DNA from: Lagopus muta
Taxonomy: Eukaryota > Chordata > Aves > Galliformes > Phasianidae
Length of the DNA: 64,000 nt
NCBI RefSeq assembly: GCF_023343835.1
Contig: NC_064437.1
Coordinates: 46,220,967-46,284,966 of the forward strand
Direction: 5' to 3'
In this document: piece after piece, positions 24,301 to 33,995 of the stretch
How positions within the stretch are numbered: the first letter of the stretch is position 1
Layout: each line of letters starts with the position of its first letter
Position numbers and translations under genes: made by a program
The notes under the pieces: generated by a model
What the model was told of the DNA's origin: nothing
Seen by the model: only the letters and a program-made list of their open reading frames with translations
The model's database searches: none

Positions 24301-27300
24301 AGCTCCTAGAATGTACTGAGGGCCAAGTTCCTATGTCAGAATATGAGGGTTGCTGCAATTGAGGATGGCAGGAGGAGTGAGAAAATAAGGTGAGGGAATG
24401 AAAAGACTGAAGTCCAAACGTGCAAAAATTTGAAGGTGTCACTTAGGGGTCTCCAATCAGAGAAATACAGCGTGAGTATACAACATGAATTGTGATAAAC
24501 TAGCTTAGAGTTGGATTTGCAAAAACAGAGGTACTGCAGTTAACAGAAGTACTGGGTCTCTCCAAGACTAATGCTACAAAGGCTGATGACAATCACTAAT
24601 TCTCTGTTAGCTGTTTTTATTTTTTCAGTAAGTTTATTCATCCACATCTGACATTCATTCCATACCCTTTCGTAGTGAACCTGTACCTTTATTCTGCAAG
24701 GACATCCATACTCTCCTGCTCTTTGAGTAAATTTGCTGTGGAAAAATGTATTTGGGAATTAGACAAGGTCTTAACAAGGCTAGGATTTTCTTCATGGCTT
24801 TGTTATATGGGAACAATGTAGGGTCTCCAAAGAGCAGCTGGTACTCCACATTAAAATCTTCTATGATTTCCATTCAGGGCTACCTTTTCTCTATGCTGAC
24901 AGAACAAGTAACAAATCTCTGTTGGTCAGTGCAGGAAGACTTCAGTCTGCCATACTGCCCTTGACTGAGGCCATTTTAATAGGACCACAAACATAATTGC
25001 TACCATTTGCTGGCTGCCCTGTGCACTTTGTGCAAGGACTCTGCCAGACCGCATCCATTGCCTTTGTAGATGACTGTTCTAATCATCACAGCCAGCACAA
25101 ATTAGCACCTCAGCTGGCAGCCAGAGCAGCAAGAAGAAAACTTGAGTGATCTCAACAACAGAGCCATCCCCTTGGAGGGTTGGTTGCTATCAGGCAGCTA
25201 GATAAAAGCAGCAGATCTGTGGCCTCACTGCTATCTTCCAAGCCATCAGGAAAATGCCTGACCTCTGCATCAAACCACTTCATCAAAAAAACCTTTTGAT
25301 TGCACTATTTGATTAGCAATCTGGTCCCTTCAATTCTTGCTCCTGGCTTTGCTCAAAGGAGGATTAAAAGAAGGGTTAAATGAAAAGGAACAGTGAGAGG
25401 AAGATAACAGCAGAGTAGAGAATTCCTACTACTACTTCCAGTCATTTCCTCCACCCAGTTAATTTTCATGTCCTTTGCTACTCATCCCTGAGTAGTTATT
25501 TTGCCTTCAAGTTGTGAAGGGATTTAAAGCTGGTGCTGTGTTTTTTTGTTTTTATATCATGGATTTCTTAATGGTCTTAGAAAGTTCTCAGGAAACACTC
25601 AGCAAAGCAAAGCAAGAAAGGGTTGGAATGGAGTACAGATGATTTCTCTCCCTCCAGAAAAAAAGATTAACAGCAAGGTAATGTAATATAAAAACAAGAC
25701 AAAGTGAAAGGTTATTAAAAATAAATCCAAACCATATAAGGGTTTCCAGAACAGCCTGTGCTATGGCCATAAACCTTCCACACAAGGTGAAAGATCTCAG
25801 CAGTCATGTCATTGATCCACTCTCCTGCTTCCACCCTCCACCTCCTTTTCCTCATCCACTCAAACAACCACACAGGGCAATCAGATCACTATCCTTATTT
25901 CTAGCGGAGAAAACACACGTAATGCATGTGCATGAATGTCAGATAGCCCATGTAAAAGACAACATGTCACACTCCCTCTTATCACTGCTACATGTCCACC
26001 TACTGTGTATCAGTCCTCAATATTGTGCCTCTTCTCTTGAAAATATACAGCATACAGACATGTTTTTAGCAAGAACTGAGTTTGACATTTTTTAGCACAC
26101 TGACATCCTGACAAACAAGGAGAGTTCGTGTCATGTTCTCCCTGTTGGTACCATGCAGGAGCTCTGCCTGGCTCTGGCTACTAAATCAGAAGGATTTCTT
26201 CTCCCTACCTCCTTCTGTGCCACAGTGCTGTGGGAACTATGATTCATTCCATGTCTCAGAGAATATTATCAACCTCACTGTGGAGTCGCAAGGTGCAGTT
26301 TGTTATTTACTAAAGAATATTGCAAAATTCTAGTTAGCTATGTGCTTGATTGCCATAGCATCTGACAAATCACTACAGGAAGGAAATACTTCATCTGTTA
26401 TTTTAAAAGTGAAACTGAGGCAGAGAGAGTCTGAGTTCTACCTCTGGGTCTCCTAAATTGCACTTTACCGCTCAGAATTAGAACAGCAGTTCACAGACCT
26501 TTTCTCCACATCATAATATTTATATTTTTGTCCTCAAATACATCAACATCAATTGAAACTACACTTTTTAGCCCTGCAGCCCCGCTTATTTTTGCCCTTA
26601 CTCTTTACAAAGTCCCACCTCTGCTTTCAGAAGCTTTGTGAAAGACCTTCCTGGTATCATTAGATGGGAACTGTCTGAAAACAAAACCATAGTTATGCTT
26701 TTTGGATGTTGCTATCATGATGTCTTTCTTCCAGTGAGACCCCTTAAAAACAGTCTTTCTGCAAGTCAAAATTTGTGGTCTGATTTGAGCTACATGTGGA
26801 AAATATGTCTTGTAGAGGGATGTGATTTGTGTCTATTTTTTTTCTGTTTCAGTTTTGCCTACCACATCTTAAATTTGAACCATTAGCAGGATGGAATAAC
26901 CAATACCTGCGTAGACAATTACCAGCTGTCATGCATCTGAAAAAAAAATAGTAATAATACCCACAAACATAAAAACCCACCTTAATATACTCTCAGCACA
27001 GCCCATGAGTTACAGTAAAGGTAGTTCCCACATCTTGACAATGTCTGTGTGAAGACAAGCTGAACATGTGTGGACAGGTAGTTTCTACTGGACTTCAAGT
27101 CAGGAGGGCTCTTCAGATTGTGAACAACGTGAAACAAAACACAGGCATTGAAAAAGGGTTAAAGAACTGGATTACTGTTCTTCTGAATAGTGACAGGAGA
27201 CACCCCGTATTTCTTTTGCAGCTTAACAAGAACCCAGTGGAGTAAGAAGAAGTGACAGGTAGAAAATGGAAGTGATTATGTTACAATGCCTAAAACGGTG

Positions 27301-30300
27301 CATTGCAGCAGACAAAAATACACTAACAGCCTCACAGATCTCACATGTGAAATGGCCAAACATTATATAACATTTCAAGGGAAGTATAAGGGTGGAAGAA
27401 TAGGAGAGCAACCATGCAGCTACTTGACTTGTGTCACAAGCATAAGCTGTTGGCTCTGTTTGCTTTTTAATATATGTACTTAGTGGAATGCCAAAGATCA
27501 CTGGCGGTAGTTTTAAGTGAAAATATTAGGAAAAACACTCTTTTTAGAGGTCTGTTCTGCTGGGAATATTAAACTCCTTGAACAAATCTTACTAAATAAG
27601 CTGAGATATAAAAAACTCCAAGGGTGTGACATGAGTGGAGCGAGCCAGTTGAGATATAACTTTTCCAATAAAATGAGCTTTGCTGTGCTGGAATTGGACT
27701 GGGGCAGAAGACCTAAAGCAAGACTTAGAGGTCCCAATTTAGTCCTAAACTGTATAAAAGTGAATATGAAATCTGATGGTTTCTTGTTCAAGAGGTAACT
27801 GGCATGGAAAAAGTAGAAAGGTGGAGAGGAAGAGACATTGTTTCTCCACAGCAGTTTGTTGGAGCGCAGTGAGAAAAGTTTAGACAGAAATTCAGAAACT
27901 CAATTTCTTTCATCCACAGAGAAAATGTAGAAAGGATGACAAAAACACGCAAGTAAGATATTTTAAAACACCTGTAGCATGAGATAAAAACTAACATAAT
28001 TTCGATGGGTAAAGTCAGAGAGTGAAGTGAAAAATTCTTTCTGTAAAGTTAAAAAGCAAGTCAGAAATAGAGCTGGAAATAGAAAGCAGGAGCTGAACCA
28101 ACCTAACTGCCTCTTGGGGGAACATGATTAAAAAATCAAAATAGCTTAAGATACTTTAACAGCTGAGTTTATATTCATCCTTTTATAAAAAGTGAATCAC
28201 AGGCTTAAGGCAGTGCAAAACCAAATTAAGGACTGACGGAAACCCCTTTTCCTTACGTTTTCATAAAAACATCAGGCAGTCTTATCCAGTGATCCCTACT
28301 CTCAAATTCAAGCGTCTAAATTTTAAATCAGCCATCCTACCATAAAGGAACATTGGAGTGGCTGCTACTGAGAGGACATAGTCACAGTAACTTCAGAACT
28401 GTTAGTAACCACATAGGCATCAAGTCTTTGGGAAGCTCTTTATCACTGAGGCGGAAATAGAAACACATATGTTGGCCTCAATCATTCTCTTTAGGGCACA
28501 GCAAGGAATTGATGGGAAGCACACGGTGTCTCCTCCCAGGGACTGCCTGCAGTGACGTCAGGGCATTGAGATACTTAGAGATCTCAGCTCCATTAGCTGG
28601 ATCATCTTTCATCATCTATGTTTCATGAGACACATGCAGCAGTCCTAGAGAATTCAGAATTAATTTGATCCAGGCACTCAGCCTGCAGAACCAGACTCCC
28701 ACTAGTGCTAAGGTCTTCAAAGACACGAGCACAAATTGTTTAGGTGAGCCAGGAGACTGTGCATCACATGAAGTTTCCACAACTGTTCTTTTCATAGGGC
28801 AAATCTAGGGATGCATAAGGACTGGGACTGTTTCCTACCTCCAGCAACACCCAAACAGAGTTAACCATACCACAACACAGAAGGACTGTGATCTGTCCCC
28901 AGGGCCAAGAGAAAAGGGTTATCAGCTTTCTCAGTTGACACTCTCGGGCTTTTCTCCTGGGACTTCCACCAACAGGATAAGTGAACCCTGCAAGGTGACT
29001 TTTATGATGTGAATATGCATCTTGAATATGCAAGTTGCCACCAAAGGCACAAGCCATGCATTTCACCCAAATGAAAGCCATAATTCTCTCTGAAGACCCT
29101 GACCAGAGACCAAGTTGTACTTACTAAACTTTGACTATGTCAAAGCTCTGCTCCAAAACTCAGGATTTCAAAAGGATAGATCGCCTTTGCCTTCTATTAT
29201 ATAATAGATTTTCCTGTAAATTTGAATTAAGATAGTCCATTGTGGTAGCCAAAAGTAAAGAAAACAATTTATTCTAGTAAATAAGTAGAGTTGGGGTATT
29301 ACATGGAAAATTGTTTCCTATCTGAATGGTTATATCTCCTGAACACAGGATGTTTTGCTAATGGGTCAGTGACGAATCACAAAGTAGGCTGAGACCAATC
29401 AAACTAATTTAATTTGCAGATAAGCAGGATTTAACTGTGGCTTTCCTGAGGCAGAATTTGTGTTTCGGAAAATTTCACTTCAGTTTAGTGGTAATACTGC
29501 AATTTAAAATAACACAAGATGGCAATGATGCCCCTGCCTGGTCACACCAAATACTGCTGTAGTGCACAAACTCAAATCAGCTCATTTTACTGTGGTTCAG
29601 GTTATCCTTATACTCCTAATGCTTTTTGATCCTTTTTTTCCCCCTCTTTTCTCTCTTTTTCTTTTCTCTCTCTCTTTTTCTTTTCCCCAGAAAAGTGAAT
29701 GTAAGTTAGCACAGGAGAAGAAAAACAAGCATTTAATTCTGAGGAAGGGCATGCAGCGTGGGTGAAGCTTGAAGGAAAATCCTGCTTTGAAATTACTGAG
29801 CATATCAGTAGAAGCATTAATCTTCCATGTCTATTAAGCTTTTGAGAGTAACCTCATTCTGACCCCTACCCCTCAAAAAAAAAATCCTTGTTTCAGCTTG
29901 CCTTTTTACAGTTACATAGCTCCCACACATAATTGAACAGATTGCCCTGCTAGATCCTGTGCACAGCTTAAGCTTCACACTCACAATCCTCTCCCTTCTT
30001 AGTGCTTCCTGACATTCAGGGAACGTTATCTACTCTACTCCTAAAAAGGGAATTCCCTACAGCTAGGAGAAGGACGGACAGTCCCTAAAGGCCCTGGGGG
30101 CACCAGCTCTGCCACTTCAGCCTGCAGCTGGCTCCCTGCCTGGGTTGCAGCCTGGTGACCTGCTGTGAAACCCTGGACACTGTTGTTGGAGACACACGGA
30201 GCAGAGGGTTAGATAATTCTTCTGCCTAGAGCCTTGTGAGGTTTTTACTTCTCTTCTATTTTTAGTTGACCAAACAGCTGGCCTTGGAAGCCTGTTTACA

Positions 30301-33300
30301 GCCTGGAAAGCTGCTTTTTGCTAAACTGTACTAGGTGTAAGAGCCCTGAGAAAAACTTAACCCCTTGGGAGCTCTCAGATCAGCACTTCTGCCTCCCAAG
30401 GACTGGCCATGAGGAATTTACACAAGCAGAACTGCAGCATGAGGAATGACAGATTCAGTAACCTTCAGCTTTATTTCTGGTATATTTGCATACTTGTAGC
30501 CTATCCTCTATTCCAAAAAAAAAAGACATAAACCAGGCTTCTAGCTCTTTAGTGTAAATCTCAAAGTATAAATACCTCCCCATGCTGACTTTCATATATA
30601 TGGAAAACAGCCATACTGACAAGTTATCTGTCAGGCTTTCATATTGCCATAGGTACCCTGCTGCTGTTGTGCTTTCTAATGCTTAGCTCCCACATGAAAC
30701 AATTTCCATCTCTTGTCCATTTTGCTTTTCCACAACTTGAACAGTGTCTCTGTTTGAACTTTTACCTTCTCTGGCAAAAGCTGTTATTTCCTTCTGTATT
30801 TCATATAGATCACTGCTGGGAACAGTACACAGAACCGCCCAATTAAAAGTGTCCTTCAGTTGTCCGTGTTGCTAAAACTGCTTCTAAACTGAATAAAGAG
30901 AATAAGTCACACAAAGTTCTGCCATTGGTTTTGTAATCAGGACAAAGCTGGTTAGAACCCCGGGAGTCAGGGGTTTGCATTCTGGGACTGAATCCTGCAA
31001 GTGTGAGTAACCAGTGTCCTGTAACATGGAATTCTACTCTTTTCTCTTGCCTTAGGATCACTTTCAGAGGTTCATCCCACCAGGAGGGCATTATGGAGAA
31101 GATGCTCATGGTTATGGCCACGGGCGGATGGTAGGAGGAGTGACAGCAGGGCATCATGGCTCCAGTAAGCAGCACTATTCCACTGTTCCTCCTAGGCCTG
31201 GAAGCAAAGGAGGTCCTGGAGACAGCGAAGGGGAGCATGCAGAAAAATCTGCTGGAAGTGCTGGAGAAGGAGGTCACGGTACCGAGAAAGGCAAGTATCT
31301 CTCTGCAAGAGCAAGAAATAGATAAAGCTATCAGAGCTTGTGCCAGTCTTACTCTTGGAGACAAGTAAATGAAACTGACTAAAACCTGTATTCTTACAAA
31401 CTAAGTTCCCCTGCAAAGTTTAAGATGTTTTTGACTGAGTGTTTCCATGTTGCTCATTCATAAACAAAAAGCAGAAATACCTGCCTTGACTGAACCAAAG
31501 AAATGATGGGAAAATCCTGAGTTTTTAAGGTTAGTAAGCAATATGCCTGTACAGCACAAGCTAAAACCTTTCCTTTGAAGGGTTTCACGTTGAACACTGT
31601 CGGAGACAGCAGGAGTAGCTTTTTAGCTCAGTAGTTTGACCTGACACGTCAGACTCGAGAATATCAATCCTAATTTCAAAATAAGGTCTTCACCTGAATG
31701 AACAGCATATTCTGGGTAATATTAAGAAAGAAACAGCAATATCTCTAAATGTTATCTACTAATCATCACTTAAAGCAATATCTTTATGAGGCAGAGTATC
31801 TTCCACTGATTTTAGTCCTGATTTATTTTTGTCTTCCACTGAGTTTCACCAGAAGGCTCCGGAATCAAATCCCTTGCATGAAAATCAGCAGATGAAGTAA
31901 TTATTTTAACAGTTCCAATGGCATTTTAACAACAAAAAGCAAATTTGCTTGGGAACTGTGGATAGGTACCATAAGCGACCAACTACTTTGAGTGACTTGT
32001 AAAATCCAAGGTTTTCCATTTACATTCTGGAAGAATGTCCATTTTATATCAAATCTGGCTTTTATACTTCTGGATATCCCTCTGAGAAAGAAATCTGTGA
32101 AACTAGATAGCATTTTGCCTTTCCCAAGAATTTTCCCTGAAATAGTGAAGAGATGAGGGTTTTGAGCATCCAGAGGGAACAGTGAAAATATAACTCTCAA
32201 ATATATGCTTTAAAATAAGTTCCTGAGTGAGTGGCTCTTAGACTGTGATACATCTGATTTTGTGGATAAGGACAGAAGTAGCTCATTTAGAGAAATCTAA
32301 CCATGCATTCTGGGTGCTTCAGCTTCAATGGCAAGATAGATTTTCAATAGCAAGAAAGGTGTGGTATTTGGGGCACTTGTCATCTAATTAGATGGTTTTA
32401 CTTTCATCTGTTTTACAGATGGAAAATCAGGAGGCAAAAAACCTCTGTTTAAAACTTACATCACCCCCTGGGAACGAGCAATGGGTATCAGCCCTGAGGA
32501 CAAAAGTCAAATGACCATTGACTTATTATCATATAGTCCCAAAGCTGATTTCCCCCATTACAAGTCTTTTAACAGGTAAGTCTTCTGGGATATAGAATTC
32601 CATTTACTTTGAATGAAAATAACAACCACAATAGTTTGGGTCATGGTTCTCCTGTGTTGTGCAACGTAAATTAGTATTAGTTGCGTGTCATTTTACTAAT
32701 TGCAGTCTCCTGTGGGTGAAAAGATTGGAGGCCTTTAAAGAGAAAATACATTAAGAACTAGAGATTTTAATTCTGCTTATAGACCTAGGTAGCAGGATAA
32801 GAGGACTTTAATCCTATTTCCCTTTCTTTCTCCTCACATTTGGCATGCCACTGCTTATTAATGTAGCTCTTTAAAGTTCAAAAGTTCAGGAAAAATACTC
32901 CATATCAGAAGCCATATACTTGCCAGTACTTCAGATAAGAATCAGGATCTTCCTGCTGCTTCTGGTAAGAACTGAAAGTTTGTAGTGAATTGAAAGTTTA
33001 GTAGATTGTTGCTATCTCTAGTGCAGCAACAATCTTATGTTAACCACTCTATGGTTTGCACTTGCTTTTGTAGCTTTAGAACATCAGTACCTAGGAAATA
33101 ACAAACCCCATCCTTTCTGCAGTAATGCAGCCTCTGCCTCCAAAACGTAAAGGATATCTTCAGGTGCGAAAACTGTATGGTTTTACAGAGGCTTATGCAG
33201 CAAAAACTAAAGAAGTGCACAGAAACAGAGAGGATTTGTTTCCTTTTTTGTTGTTTTTCTAAGCACACAGACGATAGTTATGTATGCTCTTGGGCAGGAT

Positions 33301-33652
33301 TTGGTAGTTAATTGCAACAGCAGTAAAATATACCATTTCAATGCATTTAATTCTTTATTTTCTAAATCCCATTGTTTACTTATGTTCTCTGCACTAAGTC
33401 CATTGTTTCTCCTTTGCCAGGACTGCCATGCCATATGGGGGTTATGAGAAAGCAGCCAAACGGATGACCTTCAAAGTGCCTCAGTTCGATATTTGCCCTT
33501 TGCTTCCAGAATCTATTGTGTTATATAATCAAAATTTCAGAAACAGACCCTCCTTCAACAGAACCCCAATACCTTGGATGCCTTCAGGAGAGTCCTCTGA
33601 GTACCAGACCGACATCAATGTGCCGAGAAGTGGTGAAACAGAAGAGCTGTAA
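21265..33652 (+). CDS. MYOZ1: MYOZ1 (myozenin-1, calsarcin-2, FATZ-1): spliced coding span, five coding exons
   Basis: Exons 21265-21340, 22580-22761, 31056-31290, 32419-32575 and 33421-33652 join in frame to 882 bases, a 293-residue protein (human MYOZ1 is about 299). Calsarcins are sarcomeric Z-disc adaptors that bind alpha-actinin, filamin C, telethonin and ZASP/Cypher and tether and restrain calcineurin. The N-terminus MPLAGTPAPLKRKK and the block LNLGKKISIPRDVMLEELSL are highly conserved. The middle (87-164) is Gly/His/Ser-rich and disordered, and the C-terminal third carries the actinin- and calcineurin-binding region. The chain ends in GETEEL, the acidic PDZ-ligand tail of the family. 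PYGGYEKA, RPSFNRTPIPW and this tail favour MYOZ1 over MYOZ2 or MYOZ3. Intron 3 is GC-AG. The neighbour SYNPO2L is another Z-disc protein on the same strand. Confidence 0.95.
22580..22761 (+). CDS. MYOZ1: MYOZ1 coding exon 2
   Basis: Acceptor GTTTTGTAG, donor TCTGTG|GTAGGT; encodes residues 26-86. It contains the most conserved calsarcin block: NLGKKISIPRDVMLEELSLL, then KGSKMFKLRQ and RVEKFIYENNPD. The phase (two bases completing GTC, Val) fits exon 1. The ATG at 22582 inside it is internal methionine 27 and not the gene start. The in-frame continuation past 22761 is intron. Confidence 0.95.
22925..23255 (-). mobile_element. CR1 fragment, antisense, in MYOZ1 intron 2
   Basis: About 330 bases of CR1 on the minus strand. 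It starts with TCACAGAATCATAGAATGA and continues through GGTTGGAAGGAACCTTAAGG, GCCTTGAACACCTCCAGGGA, GGCAACCTGTTCCAG and CCCTTTCAAAGAGTTGA. It begins about 165 bases downstream of exon 2. The right boundary is approximate. Confidence 0.92.
28553..28560. promoter_or_regulatory. CRE palindrome TGACGTCA in MYOZ1 intron 2
   Basis: Exact match to the CREB/ATF consensus with its central CpG kept, in AT-rich intronic DNA outside any CpG island. It might be part of an intronic enhancer; one motif alone is weak evidence. Confidence 0.3.
30256..30265 (+). promoter_or_regulatory. MEF2-type site CTATTTTTAG in MYOZ1 intron 2
   Basis: Exact match to the MEF2 consensus CTA(A/T)4TAG, about 790 bases upstream of coding exon 3. 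MEF2 drives many sarcomeric genes. No cluster of further muscle motifs was established around it, so function is inferred. Confidence 0.35.
31056..31290 (+). CDS. MYOZ1: MYOZ1 coding exon 3
   Basis: Acceptor CTTGCCTTAG; begins DHFQRFIPPGG, matching DHFQKF-P of human MYOZ1, and encodes residues 87-164. The rest is a Gly/His/Ser-rich low-complexity segment ending GGHGTEK, a rapidly evolving region in the family. The exon must end at 31290 to supply one base to exon 4; the next bases are GCAAGT, so the donor is GC and not GT. The reading frame continues open past it, but protein alignment and phase support splicing here. Confidence 0.92.
32419..32575 (+). CDS. MYOZ1: MYOZ1 coding exon 4
   Basis: Acceptor CTGTTTTACAG, donor AACAG|GTAAGT; encodes residues 165-216 plus two bases. 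It contains FKTYITPWERAMGISPEDK and DFPHYKSFNR, equivalent to human FKTYISPWERAMG and the KYKSFNR segment. The exon is too short to appear as a separate long open frame and was found by reading the sequence between exons 3 and 5. Confidence 0.95.
33421..33652 (+). CDS. MYOZ1: MYOZ1 coding exon 5 with stop
   Basis: Acceptor CTCCTTTGCCAG. Encodes the completed Arg217 then TAMPYGGYEKAAKRMTFKVP, LYNQNFRNRPSFNRTPIPW and the C-terminus GETEEL before TAA (33650-33652). This is the alpha-actinin and calcineurin binding portion of calsarcins. The last five residues, ETEEL, match the class III PDZ ligand described for myozenin, myotilin and palladin family tails, which bind ZASP/ALP-type PDZ domains. 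Confidence 0.95.
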
Positions 33653-33995
33653 ATCCCTACCACAAAGTCTTTCTTTTTTTTTCTTAGCCCTTTCTATTTG
33701 CAAGATGGTAGAAAGGAGCTGAAAAGTGCAACTCTAGTCCTGTGAGTCCTTTCTTTTTTTTTTTTTTTGCCTGTAACCCCAACAAGTTCCTGGTGATTTC
33801 TAAGCTTAATGCTCGCTGTGGTGTTAATCCATGTCAGAAACAGTTTGAGGGAAAGAAGTTTTTATTCACCGGGGCATAAAAAAGGGCAAAATTAGCAATT
33901 TGTTTTCTGTTTAGCAATGCTAAGTACTGCCTGTCTGCTTCATAATGAATTTGTCATATATTCACAAGTAATAAAACACCAAGATGAAATTAAAA
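33653..33995 (+). other. MYOZ1: MYOZ1 3' untranslated region
   Basis: About 340 bases from the stop to just past the AATAAA at 33970. It contains two T-rich runs (near 33670 and 33755). No other features. Confidence 0.75.
33970..33975 (+). terminator. MYOZ1: MYOZ1 polyadenylation signal
   Basis: Canonical AATAAA 318 bases after the stop codon, followed by T-rich DNA (GTTCTGCTTTTTCTC) about 25-45 bases downstream, the usual arrangement for cleavage. Confidence 0.75.

Larger units (their letters stand above)
23256..31055. other. MYOZ1: remainder of MYOZ1 intron 2
   Basis: A large intron (8294 bases in total, 22762-31055) with no recognised exon. It includes a poly-A run near 23937-23953, a perfect palindromic CRE (TGACGTCA, 28553-28560), a C/T-rich tract (about 29630-29690) and a perfect MEF2-type site (30256-30265). 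Open frames here are short and without family resemblance. Confidence 0.75.

Noticed and set aside
7675..33652. First impression that the pair is SYNPO2 and MYOZ2 (human 4q26 block)
   Set aside because: The C-terminus of the first protein (NVWRPSFGHH, QEIRRFSTPAP, TTLDEPVWRTE) fits SYNPO2L. The second has PYGGYEKAAKRMTF, PSFNRTPIPW and GETEEL, which fit MYOZ1; MYOZ2 has a different N-terminus and a C-terminus ending in ESEDL.
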